From contig CACGPU010000001.1 of assembly GCA_902575065.1 (NCBI GenBank), positions 1 to 64,000 of the forward strand: a stretch of DNA of 64,000 bases, written 5' to 3'. How positions within the stretch are numbered: position 1 is the first letter of the stretch; the number at the start of each line of letters is the position of its first letter. A program made the position numbers and the translations under genes. The DNA is from an uncultured Alphaproteobacteria bacterium (GTDB lineage: Bacteria > Pseudomonadota > Alphaproteobacteria > HIMB59). Shown piece by piece: positions 17,211 through 25,114 of this stretch. The notes under the pieces were generated by a model that was given only the letters and a program-made list of their open reading frames with translations, did no database searches and was not told where the DNA came from.

Positions 17211-18212
17211 ATGAGAATATCTAAAACAATTATAACTTTTATTCTATCCTCTATTCTTTTTACCGCAACATTCAGTAAAGCTAATGCTGAAAAATTATTA
17301 GCAGCAATCGCTGACTGGACTGGTGGAGAGATTTCATGTCAAGTAGCTGTAAGCATACTTGAGGATGAGTTAGGATACGAAATTGATAGAATCGTATTTG
17401 CTTCAGGAACTGGCTTGTGGGAAGCCATTGCTGCAGGCGATATTGATTTTGCATGTGAGTCATGGCCTAGTTATGCTGAAGCTGATGACGTTATGTTAAG
17501 TGGCGACCTTATCCATGGTGGAGAAGTTAAAATGACTTACTCTGGTGATGGAAGTGTAAAATTACTTGGAACTGTTGGTATTACTGGTATGTCAGATTAT
17601 TATGTTCCAAAATATTGGGCTGATGCAAACCCAGATTTTTCTAGTTATGCTGATTTAAATAAATTTAAAGAAGATTTTGCTACTATGGAGTCTGGTGGAA
17701 AAGGTCGATTAATTGGTTGTCCAGTTGCTGGTTGGAACTGTCATGATCAAAAAAGATTAGATTTACTTGGTTTAGACTTTGTTGCTGATGAATTGGGAAC
17801 CGAAACTGCTGCTCTTGCTGAAGCGCAAGGTATGTACGACAGAGGCGAGCCTTTCTTAATGTACCTTTGGGAGCCTCATTGGTTCTTTGGTGTTAACGAA
17901 TTAGTAGGTGTTAAATTAGCTCCAAACAAAACATGTGATACCTTTACAGAGGCTAACAACTGGGAAACTTGTGGCGCTGACTATTGGCCAGCTACTGGTT
18001 GGGCTGTTGATTATCCAATGAACTACGGTAATCCTGATACATTTGCTAAACCAGAAAACCAAAAAGCACTTGAGTTCTTTGGTAAAATGGCTTTATCAAA
18101 TGCAGATCAAGCAGCTATGCTCGTTAAAGTTCGTGAAGGTGGAGAGCTTAATGATGTTGTTGCTGAATGGAAAGCAAACAATAAATCTACTTGGGAGAAG
18201 TGGTTACCATAA
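17211..18212 (+). CDS. Betaine-type ABC transporter substrate-binding protein (ProX/OpuAC-like)
   Basis: Periplasmic binding protein of 333 residues. Residues 1-26 form a Sec signal peptide with cleavage likely after SKANA. The mature part begins LLAAIADWTGGEISCQVAVSILEDELGYEI, has GTGLWEAIAAGDIDFACESW and a Trp-rich segment near YLWEPHWFF; such aromatic residues form the cage that binds quaternary ammonium or sulfonium groups in ProX/OpuAC. It has its own strong ribosome site and lies 5.3 kb downstream of the fused permease, with the enzymes between. It is probably the binding partner of the ATPase at 8618 and the permease at 9750, since no other betaine-type components are visible. Confidence 0.92.
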   Translation: MRISKTIITFILSSILFTATFSKANAEKLLAAIADWTGGEISCQVAVSILEDELGYEIDRIVFASGTGLWEAIAAGDIDFACESWPSYAEADDVMLSGDLIHGGEVKMTYSGDGSVKLLGTVGITGMSDYYVPKYWADANPDFSSYADLNKFKEDFATMESGGKGRLIGCPVAGWNCHDQKRLDLLGLDFVADELGTETAALAEAQGMYDRGEPFLMYLWEPHWFFGVNELVGVKLAPNKTCDTFTEANNWETCGADYWPATGWAVDYPMNYGNPDTFAKPENQKALEFFGKMALSNADQAAMLVKVREGGELNDVVAEWKANNKSTWEKWLP

Positions 18213-18248
18213 TCCTAGAATAATCTAGATTTTTTATTTTATTTATTA

Positions 18249-18269
18249 GGCCCTGTATATTGCAGGGCC
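18249..18269 (+). terminator. GC-rich hairpin downstream of the binding-protein gene (possible transcript 3' end)
   Basis: GGCCCTG at 18249 pairs perfectly with CAGGGCC ending at 18269, around a 7-nt loop. It is one of very few G+C-rich inverted repeats in the window and lies 37 nt after the stop of the binding-protein gene and 26 nt before the matB start. No T tract follows it (the T-rich stretch is upstream), so it is not a textbook intrinsic terminator; it may instead be a 3' stabilising structure. Confidence 0.45.
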
Positions 18270-18294
18270 AACCTAATTACTCCGTTGATATACT

Positions 18295-19791
18295 TTGACA
18301 GACTCACTTTATTCAAATCTTATTGAAACTAATTTAGACAATAATAAAACTTTTTTAATATTAGATGATGGATCCGAAATTACTTATAAAAATTTCATAA
18401 TTCTTGCATCAAAAATTTCTCACAAATTATCAAAATTAGGGTTAAAAGCAGGAAGTCATATTCTTGTAAAGTCTGCCAAATGTAAAGAAACTTTAGCTCT
18501 TTATTTGTCATCTATTCTTACTGGATCAGTTTTTTTTCCACTTAATACAAGTTATACAGTTAACGAAACAATCTATTTTATAAAAGACTCAAAACCTTCT
18601 TTTCTTATATGTGATAAATCAGAAATTGATAGCTTGAAACCAATTTGCGATGAAATTGGCTGTAAAATTTTATCTTTAAATGCAAACGGAATAGGTGAGA
18701 TTACTGATGGTATAGAAAACCTTGATAGTTTTTTTGAACCATCAAAAAGAAGCCACAATGATCTAGCAGCACTTTTGTATACTTCTGGAACTACAGGAAA
18801 ACCTAAAGGAGCTATGTTAACTGAACAAAATTTAGTTTCAAACGCACAAGAGCTAATAAATTTATGGAATATAAATCGCAATGATACTTTAATCCATTCA
18901 CTTCCAATTTACCATACTCATGGATTGTTTGTTGCTATTAATACTTCTATGATAAGTGGGGCTACTATTAGATTTATAAAAAATTTTAATACAGACTCAA
19001 TTATTGAGGCATTTAATTATTCAACTCTGATGATGGGTGTTCCAACTTTTTATACGAGATTGTTGAATGACAAAAGGCTAGATAAGAAATTAACACAAAA
19101 TATGAGATTATTTATATCTGGAAGTGCTCCATTATTAAATCAAACTTTTAAAAATTTTTATAGAGTAACCGGCCATCAAATACTAGAGAGATATGGTATG
19201 ACTGAAACTAATATGAATGCTTCTAATCCTTGTGATGGGGAAAGAAAGGCAGGATCAGTTGGTAAACCCTTAAAAGATATTAAAATAAGAATAAATAATA
19301 TTCAAAGTGATAATACAAAATCAGAAAATGATATTGGAACAATAGAAATAAGTGGTCCTAATGTATTTAAAGGTTATCTAAATAATCCAAAAAAGACAAA
19401 AGAGGCATTTACTAAAGATGGTTTTTTTATAACCGGTGATATTGGATATTTTGATATTGATGGATATCTATTCATATCTGGAAGAAATAAAGATTTAATT
19501 ATAAGTGGTGGATATAATGTTTATCCTAAAGAAATTGAAGATATTATTAATCAACACGAATTAGTTTTAGAGTCTGCTGTTTTTGGTATCCCTAATGACG
19601 ATTTAGGTGAAGTACCTATTGCAGCAATAGTTATGAAGAATAAATTTACGGATTTAAATCATCTTAAAGATTTTTTAAAAAAACACTTAGTGAAATATAA
19701 AATTCCATATAAATATATATTGTTGGATGAACTTCCAAAAAACGTCATGGGAAAAGTTCAAAAAAATACTTTAAAAGAAAAATATTCCTAA
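18295..19791 (+). CDS. matB: Malonyl-CoA synthetase (AMP-forming acyl-CoA ligase)
   Basis: Activates malonate to malonyl-CoA with ATP and CoA. The 498-residue protein has the AMP-binding motif LLYTSGTTGKPKG (about 161-173), the MatB-like LPIYHTHGLFVAINT, LERYGMTETNMNASNP (A5 motif and the malonate-pocket region), the hinge SGRNKDLIISGGYNVYP and the C-terminal PKNVMGKVQK lysine. The start is a TTG; no suitable ATG lies near the N-terminus, and the conserved fold begins soon after. It follows the binding-protein gene and its hairpin. Whether it belongs to the upstream catabolic system (for example recycling a C3 product) or is independent cannot be decided. Confidence 0.88.
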   Translation: MTDSLYSNLIETNLDNNKTFLILDDGSEITYKNFIILASKISHKLSKLGLKAGSHILVKSAKCKETLALYLSSILTGSVFFPLNTSYTVNETIYFIKDSKPSFLICDKSEIDSLKPICDEIGCKILSLNANGIGEITDGIENLDSFFEPSKRSHNDLAALLYTSGTTGKPKGAMLTEQNLVSNAQELINLWNINRNDTLIHSLPIYHTHGLFVAINTSMISGATIRFIKNFNTDSIIEAFNYSTLMMGVPTFYTRLLNDKRLDKKLTQNMRLFISGSAPLLNQTFKNFYRVTGHQILERYGMTETNMNASNPCDGERKAGSVGKPLKDIKIRINNIQSDNTKSENDIGTIEISGPNVFKGYLNNPKKTKEAFTKDGFFITGDIGYFDIDGYLFISGRNKDLIISGGYNVYPKEIEDIINQHELVLESAVFGIPNDDLGEVPIAAIVMKNKFTDLNHLKDFLKKHLVKYKIPYKYILLDELPKNVMGKVQKNTLKEKYS

Positions 19792-19824
19792 ATCCCAAAA
19801 ATATTCTTTTTTTTAATAATTTTA

Positions 19825-20496
19825 ATGTATAAGTTTTATATGTCTTCGGCAGTTATATTTGGTGCTACTGGTTTAGTTGGCAGTTATTTATTAAAAAATT
19901 TAATAAATGATGAATATTATACTAGCATTAAAATTTTTACTCGTTCAGAAGTTAATATAAAACATCCAAAATTAGAAATTATTAATACAGATTTAAATAA
20001 TGTTGAGAATATTAAAGATCAGATTATTGCTGATTGTTGTTTTTTTTGTATTGGTACAACAAAGAAAAACTCTCCTGAAAGAAGTGAATATCAAAGGGTA
20101 GAGCTAGATTTACCCAAGGAAATAGCCCATATATGTAAATCTAACTCAATAAAGTCCTTCGTCTATATTTCATCTGGTTTTGCTGATCCTAATAATAAAG
20201 GTGAATATTTAAGGTTTAAGGGCCTAGTTGAAGAAGAGTTGAAAAGATTAAACTTTGATAACCTTGGTATTTTAAGACCATCTTTTTTGCTTGGAAAAAG
20301 AAAACAGTTTAGACTTGCTGAGAAAATTGGAATACCCATTTTTAAGCTATTAACACCATTATTTTTAGGCCCGCTTAAAAAAATGAGACCAATTCATGCA
20401 AAAAAAGTAGCTAATGCAATGTCAAATATTGTAAAGAAGAACTTAGATCAAACTACATACGAGTCTGATGAAATAGTTACGATTAGCGAATATTAA
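19825..20496 (+). CDS. NAD(P)-binding Rossmann protein, HTATIP2/atypical SDR-like
   Basis: A 223-residue protein with the nucleotide-binding loop VIFGATGLVGSYLL near the N-terminus, a FFCIGTTKKN strand-loop, and YISSGFAD followed by YLRFKGLVEEEL, as in the HTATIP2/NmrA-like atypical SDR group. These proteins are usually annotated as oxidoreductases or quinone-linked chaperones; the reaction is unknown. Starts at 19825 and 19840 are both possible; the second begins five residues before the Rossmann strand and may be the real one. It lies 33 nt after matB and 15 nt before the deacetylase gene, so it probably belongs to the same transcript. Confidence 0.78.
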   Translation: MYKFYMSSAVIFGATGLVGSYLLKNLINDEYYTSIKIFTRSEVNIKHPKLEIINTDLNNVENIKDQIIADCCFFCIGTTKKNSPERSEYQRVELDLPKEIAHICKSNSIKSFVYISSGFADPNNKGEYLRFKGLVEEELKRLNFDNLGILRPSFLLGKRKQFRLAEKIGIPIFKLLTPLFLGPLKKMRPIHAKKVANAMSNIVKKNLDQTTYESDEIVTISEY

Positions 20497-20511
20497 AGAA
20501 AATTTATATTG

Positions 20512-21420
20512 ATGAAAAAACTAAATGTTGTTTACAATGATAACTATGACATTCCTCTACCAGAGGGCCATAGATTTGTTGGTACTAAATTTTCTGATTT
20601 ATATAATTTTATCAAAAACTCAAATTTATATACGAATTTAACAATTCACCAAAGTAACTCAGCTCCTATAAATGATGTACAAGTAGTACACAACAGTGAT
20701 TATGTTTTGAATGTTAAAGAAGGTAATCTATCAAGAGATCAGGAGAGAAGAATAAATTTACCATGGAGTGCTAGATTAGCTAAAAGATCTTTTTTAGCTA
20801 TACAAGGCACACTACAAACATCTCAATTGGCGTTGGATTATGGTATTGCATGTCATTTAGCAGGTGGGACTCACCATGCTTTTAAAGATTGTGGATCTGG
20901 TTTTTGTGTATTTAACGATTTAGCCTATGCCTCGATAACTTTACTTAATCAAAAAAAAATAAATAAAATTTTAATATTAGATTTAGATGTTCATCAAGGT
21001 GATGGAACTGCTTCTATTTGTGAAAATATTGATAATATTTTTACATGTTCAATTCATTGTAAAAATAATTTTCCATTTGACAAAAAAAATAGCAATTTAG
21101 ATGTGCCAATAGATGATGAAGTAGATGATGTTAAATATATAAATATCCTCACAAAAACGCTTGATCAAATAGAGTCTAATTTTACACCTGATATTGTTTT
21201 TTACGATGCAGGAGTGGACGTTCACTCAAACGATGATCTCGGTAATCTAAACCTTTCTGATGATGGCATTAAAAAAAGAGATGAAATTGTTTGTGAGTAT
21301 TTCAAAGAAAAAAAAGTACCTCTTTGTACTGTTATAGGTGGAGGCTACAGCAAGAACAAACAAGAATTGGCATCACGTCACTTTTCAATATTTGAAACTG
21401 TAAGTAAAACTTATTTATGA
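20512..21420 (+). CDS. Histone deacetylase/acetoin-utilisation (AcuC-like) family deacetylase
   Basis: Zinc-dependent amidohydrolase of about 302 residues with the HDAC core: GTHHAFKDCGSGFCVFND (catalytic His pair), ILDLDVHQGDGTA with the Asp and His zinc ligands, YDAGVDVHSND with the third ligand, and the Gly-rich GGGYSKN near the end. Bacterial relatives remove acetyl groups from small amines, polyamines or acetylated proteins. The ATG at 20512 is preferred over the TTG one codon upstream. It overlaps the end of the convergent bioY gene by 6 nt. The substrate is not known. Confidence 0.88.
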   Translation: MKKLNVVYNDNYDIPLPEGHRFVGTKFSDLYNFIKNSNLYTNLTIHQSNSAPINDVQVVHNSDYVLNVKEGNLSRDQERRINLPWSARLAKRSFLAIQGTLQTSQLALDYGIACHLAGGTHHAFKDCGSGFCVFNDLAYASITLLNQKKINKILILDLDVHQGDGTASICENIDNIFTCSIHCKNNFPFDKKNSNLDVPIDDEVDDVKYINILTKTLDQIESNFTPDIVFYDAGVDVHSNDDLGNLNLSDDGIKKRDEIVCEYFKEKKVPLCTVIGGGYSKNKQELASRHFSIFETVSKTYL

Positions 21421-21969
21421 ACTTTTTTGATTAACTCTATGAATCAATCCAAAAATTATAGCTATAGCTAATACAATCTTAAGAAATTCACTATACAAAA
21501 ATGGCAATAAACCAAGATTTATAGCTTGTTCAAGACCTACAAAAAACGAAAGGTGACTAATACCACATAGAAATATTACAAATGCACCAGCAAAAATAGT
21601 AGCCGATAACTTGATCAAACCTGTGTTTATTTCAGATTTGAGAATATATGCAATCATAAATGCAGAAATTACCATTCCGTATAAAAAACCAAATGTTGGG
21701 GAAAAAATGTAGCCAATTCCTCCACCATTAGCAAATAAAGGCAGTCCTAGCACACCTAAAACCACATAAATTAAAGTTGAATAAAACCCAATCATGCCCA
21801 TTGATGCAGCAATAAAGAAAACAACCAATGTTTGTAATGTCATTGGGACAGGGTAAAAGGGAATAGAAATTTTAGAGGATACTGTCAGTAAAATCACTCC
21901 TAGTATAGTTAAATAGTACTTAGAAAAGAAATGTGTACCAAAGAGATTTTCTGTAATAGTTCTACTCAT
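21415..21969 (-). CDS. bioY: BioY-family biotin transporter substrate-capture subunit
   Basis: A 184-residue membrane protein with six hydrophobic segments and the BioY signature region ISIPFYPVPMTLQTLVVFF near residue 40, followed by GLPLFANGGGIGYIFSPTFGFLYG, the conserved biotin-binding stretch. BioY binds biotin and works alone or with an ECF energising module; no bioM/bioN is seen nearby, so it is a solitary BioY. Its start lies 7 nt after the stop of a 70-residue protein gene, so the two form a small operon. Presence of BioY suggests biotin salvage, typical of streamlined auxotrophs (inference). Confidence 0.92.
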   Translation of the reverse strand: MSRTITENLFGTHFFSKYYLTILGVILLTVSSKISIPFYPVPMTLQTLVVFFIAASMGMIGFYSTLIYVVLGVLGLPLFANGGGIGYIFSPTFGFLYGMVISAFMIAYILKSEINTGLIKLSATIFAGAFVIFLCGISHLSFFVGLEQAINLGLLPFLYSEFLKIVLAIAIIFGLIHRVNQKSS

Positions 21970-21976
21970 CGTATGC

Positions 21977-22189
21977 TTATCTTACTTTATCTTCGTCCTT
22001 ATAAAATCTTGGATCAAATTCATCTAATTTTATACCTCTAAATGTCTTATAAAATGAGCCAAATTTATAGCTACCAAGTTGCTCTAATGGTGTATTTGTA
22101 AACTTTGCTTTAGCTGCTTCCTCCGACTCAGCCTCTATAGTTACCTGAAAGTCATATGACATAGTCATATCTATTATGAATTTTCTCAT
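21977..22189 (-). CDS. Small hypothetical protein upstream of bioY
   Basis: A 70-residue soluble protein I do not recognise. It starts MRKFIIDMTMSYDF, contains an acidic helix TIEAESEEAAKAKF, and ends in charged residues. A perfect AGGAGG ribosome site (complement of 22196-22201) lies 6 nt before the ATG, among the strongest in the window, so it should be well expressed. It is the first gene of a two-gene unit with bioY (7-nt gap). A link to biotin uptake or its control is suggested only by position. Confidence 0.72.
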   Translation of the reverse strand: MRKFIIDMTMSYDFQVTIEAESEEAAKAKFTNTPLEQLGSYKFGSFYKTFRGIKLDEFDPRFYKDEDKVR

Positions 22190-22314
22190 ATCTAACCTCC
22201 TATTAATAATTATCTAAATATCATAAATATAGTGATTTTAATCAAAAAAATATAAAAATATTTAAAATTATACCCATTGGGAATGATAAAATCTTTGATA
22301 TAAGTTCAATAAAT

Positions 22315-22749
22315 ATGGACAATAAAATTTTAATAATTAATGGCCCTAATCTTGAAATGTTAGGTAAACGCAAAGAGAGTGTTTATGGAAATTTCACATT
22401 AAAAGATCTGGAAAACGAGTTACTTAAGGAGTCTGAAACATTAGGATGTACTCTTGATTTTTTCCAAAGCAATATAGAAGGAGAGATCATCAATAAAATA
22501 AATGGCTTAGATGAGTCGTACGCTGGTATCATAATTAATCCTGGTGGTTTGACTCATACCTCGGTTTCATTACACGACTCCCTTGAAATTAAATCAATAT
22601 TTAAAATAGAAGTTCATTTATCCAATATATACTCTAGAGAGGACTTTCGAAGAAAGTCTCTCATAGCACCAGCTTGTGATTGTTCAATTATAGGTATGGG
22701 TAAAGATGGATTTATTTACGCATTAAGATATTTAATAAAAAACATATAA
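22315..22749 (+). CDS. aroQ: Type II 3-dehydroquinate dehydratase
   Basis: Third step of the shikimate pathway: 3-dehydroquinate to 3-dehydroshikimate. The 144-residue length is standard for the dodecameric type II enzyme. Motifs seen are INGPNLEMLGKR with the following SVYG (catalytic Tyr), FFQSNIEGEIIN, IINPGGLTHTSVSLHD, and EVHLSNIYSREDFRRKS with the active-site His. In many relatives the third motif reads NPGAYTHTS; here the Ala-Tyr pair is Gly-Leu. In many alphaproteobacteria aroQ precedes accB-accC, but here it stands alone between bioY and the ugp operon. Confidence 0.93.
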   Translation: MDNKILIINGPNLEMLGKRKESVYGNFTLKDLENELLKESETLGCTLDFFQSNIEGEIINKINGLDESYAGIIINPGGLTHTSVSLHDSLEIKSIFKIEVHLSNIYSREDFRRKSLIAPACDCSIIGMGKDGFIYALRYLIKNI

Positions 22750-22839
22750 ATCAAAGCTTATTTTAAATTTCATAAATATTTAATATTTTTATATTAAGTT
22801 ATACACAGCCAATATATTCCTGAGTCTATTAAATAGTTA

Positions 22840-22871
22840 TATAATGGCAACAGGAACGTTCTAATAGGAGG
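22840..22871 (+). promoter_or_regulatory. Candidate promoter -10 and strong Shine-Dalgarno of the ugp operon
   Basis: A perfect TATAAT at 22840-22845 is followed by AGGAGG at 22866-22871, 5 nt before the ugpB ATG at 22877. A -35 at the right distance (TTCCTG at 22817-22822) is weak. Between them GAACGTTC at 22854-22861 is an 8-bp palindrome near the expected transcription start and could be an operator; this is only a suggestion. Confidence 0.45.
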
Positions 22872-22876
22872 ACATA

Positions 22877-24184
22877 ATGAAAAAACTAATTAGTATTTTT
22901 GTACTTTTAGTTTCTTTTGCATTTACTTCAAACAGTTACAGTAAAACCGAAATTCATTGGTGGTATGGTAACAGTGGTTTTTTAGGTGATGTAATCATAG
23001 AAATAGCTAATCGATTTAACGAGTCACAAGATGAGTATATGGTTATCCCTACTGGTAAAGGAAGCTATGAGGACAATATGGCAGCTACAATAGCTGCTTT
23101 TAGAGCAGGTGATCAACCTCATTATTCACAAGTCTATGATGCAGGTGCAGCTATCATGGTAGCACAAGTTAAAAATGGAGTTGTGATCGGCTTTGAAGAG
23201 ATGGCCGAAAAATATGGTATTGATGTTGATGCTGATAACTACATTCCTGGTATAAAAAACTTTTATGCTGATGGTGATGGAAAAATGATCGGTGTTCCAT
23301 TTAATAGTTCTACATGTCTCATGTATGCCAATATGGATATCTTAAACGAAGTTGGTATTGAAGAGGTTCCAAAAACTTACGAAGAATTTGAAGGTATGGC
23401 TCAAAAGATACTCGATGCTGGATATATTCCTCTTCTTCAAAGTCACAGTCCTTGGATTTGGACTGAAAATTTCTTCTCAAGGCATAATTTATTGATGACA
23501 GATGGCAATAATGGCTATGATGCGGTTCCAACGAAAACACTTTTTGCTGAAACAGAAGCTTTTGTTTATCACTGGACTAAAGTTAAAGAATGGTACGAAA
23601 AGGGTTGGTATGGCTACAAGGGAAGAGCATGGGGAGATAACCAAGCACCATTTACTAATGGTGAAGCTGCATTTTGGTTTGGTTCTGCTGCGTCTTTTGG
23701 AGGTATGAAAGGTGTACTTCCAAACTTTACAACTAACCCAATACCATATTGGGATTCAGTAACAGACGGAAAAGAGTATCCAACATTTATTGGTGGTGCT
23801 GCTAATTGGATTTTAAACGGTCATACAGAAGAAGAGTATAAAGGACTTGCAAAATTTATTGAATTTATGGGTTCACCAGAAATGGATTTATACTATCATA
23901 ATATGACAGGTTACGCTGCTGTAACAAAAGGTGGTATAGAGTTAGCTGAAACTATAAATTTTTATAGAGCTTCTCCTTATCATAAAGCTGTTGGTGATCA
24001 ATTAGGTCTTGAGGGTTCAACTATCCCTGGTGGATATAGAGCAGGTAACTGGCCTCAAATTCGTGAAGTAATATACGAAAATGTTGAGCCAATGCTTAAT
24101 GGCGATATCACTGTTGAAAAAGCTCTAAGCAATATGGATAAGGGTGCAGCAAAACTATTAAAACAGTTTGCTAAAACTCTATAA
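22877..24184 (+). CDS. ugpB: sn-Glycerol-3-phosphate-type ABC transporter binding protein
   Basis: Periplasmic solute-binding protein of 435 residues. Residues 1-22 are a Sec signal (cleavage after SNSYS). The mature N-terminus EIHWWYGNSGFLGDVIIEIANRFNESQDEY and the following GKGSYEDNMAATIAAFRAG are characteristic of UgpB. It should bind a phosphorylated glycerol or glycerophosphodiester in the periplasm and deliver it to the permeases encoded just downstream. The gene has its own strong ribosome site and is separated from the permease genes by a strong hairpin, which likely keeps the binding protein in excess. Confidence 0.93.
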   Translation: MKKLISIFVLLVSFAFTSNSYSKTEIHWWYGNSGFLGDVIIEIANRFNESQDEYMVIPTGKGSYEDNMAATIAAFRAGDQPHYSQVYDAGAAIMVAQVKNGVVIGFEEMAEKYGIDVDADNYIPGIKNFYADGDGKMIGVPFNSSTCLMYANMDILNEVGIEEVPKTYEEFEGMAQKILDAGYIPLLQSHSPWIWTENFFSRHNLLMTDGNNGYDAVPTKTLFAETEAFVYHWTKVKEWYEKGWYGYKGRAWGDNQAPFTNGEAAFWFGSAASFGGMKGVLPNFTTNPIPYWDSVTDGKEYPTFIGGAANWILNGHTEEEYKGLAKFIEFMGSPEMDLYYHNMTGYAAVTKGGIELAETINFYRASPYHKAVGDQLGLEGSTIPGGYRAGNWPQIREVIYENVEPMLNGDITVEKALSNMDKGAAKLLKQFAKTL

Positions 24185-24198
24185 TTTATATTATTTTA

Positions 24199-24229
24199 AA
24201 AAGGAGGATATTTATAATATCCTCCTTTT
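24199..24229 (+). terminator. Strong intercistronic hairpin between ugpB and ugpA (partial terminator or RNA stabiliser)
   Basis: A perfect 13-bp inverted repeat, AAAAGGAGGATAT paired with ATATCCTCCTTTT around a 5-nt loop (24212-24216). The 3' arm ends in TTTT, so it can act as an intrinsic terminator. It sits in the 51-nt gap between the ugpB stop and the ugpA ATG at 24236. The 5' arm contains the ribosome-binding consensus GGAGG and the 3' arm CCTCC, so any ribosome site here would be masked. This layout fits reduced expression of permeases relative to binding protein. Confidence 0.65.
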
Positions 24230-24235
24230 AATTTA

Positions 24236-25114
24236 ATGAAAAAAGTTCAATTTAAATCAAATTATTCTCAATATTTTTTCTTAGCTCCTCAGCTTTTAAT
24301 TTTATTAATTTTTTTATATTGGCCAATTATTCAAACGTTTAAAGATGCATTTACTATGCAAGATGCTTTTGGTTTTGGTTCCCAGTTTGCTGGCTTTGAT
24401 AATTTTTTATTTATTTTTTCTGATCCATCCTATTTTACTGCTTTCAAGTTTACAATTATCTATAGTTTCGTAATTACTCTTATTACAGGTTCAATTGGTT
24501 TATTACTTGCCGTGCAAGCTAATAAAGTCATGCATGGAAAAAGTGCATATAAAACACTATTAATTTGGCCTTATGCTATCGCACCGGCTGTCGTTGGTGT
24601 TATGGCTAATTATTTTTTCAGTGAAAGATATGGTTTACTTCATCATTTATTTAATAATTTATGGGGTTTTAATTGGTATGAAAATGTATTTGATGCATAT
24701 ATTTATGTAATTATAGCTGGTTCCTGGAAACAAATAAGTGCAAATTTTATTTTCTTTTTAGCTGGACTTCAGGCTATTCAAAAAACAGTTATTGAAGCTT
24801 CTATTATTGATTGTAAAAGCAACATTCGAAGATTTTGGACAATTACTTTTCCTTTATTAATGCCGACTACTTTTTTCTTAATTATAATTAATATAACTTA
24901 TGCCTTCTTTGATACATTTGGAATTATTGATACAACCACTATTGGAGCTCCTGGTAGCGAAACTAAAACTCTTGTTTATAAAGCCTACATTGATGGCTTC
25001 AAAGGTTTAGATCTTGGAAGTGCTGGTGCCCAATCAATCATGATGATGATAATAGTTCTTGTTATTACAATTTTTCAATTCAGATACATAGAGGGTAAAA
25101 TTCACTACAATTAA
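24236..25114 (+). CDS. ugpA: Ugp-type ABC transporter permease
   Basis: Inner-membrane permease of 292 residues with six transmembrane segments. It opens YFFLAPQLLILLIFLYWPIIQTFKDAF, typical of UgpA/MalF-type subunits, and has the ATPase-contacting loop EASIIDCKSNIRRFWTITFPLLMPT. The EAA loop has Cys-Lys where the usual sequence is DGA, a mild departure. No Shine-Dalgarno is free in front of the ATG, which lies just after the hairpin. Its stop overlaps the next permease start by 1 nt. Confidence 0.92.
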   Translation: MKKVQFKSNYSQYFFLAPQLLILLIFLYWPIIQTFKDAFTMQDAFGFGSQFAGFDNFLFIFSDPSYFTAFKFTIIYSFVITLITGSIGLLLAVQANKVMHGKSAYKTLLIWPYAIAPAVVGVMANYFFSERYGLLHHLFNNLWGFNWYENVFDAYIYVIIAGSWKQISANFIFFLAGLQAIQKTVIEASIIDCKSNIRRFWTITFPLLMPTTFFLIIINITYAFFDTFGIIDTTTIGAPGSETKTLVYKAYIDGFKGLDLGSAGAQSIMMMIIVLVITIFQFRYIEGKIHYN

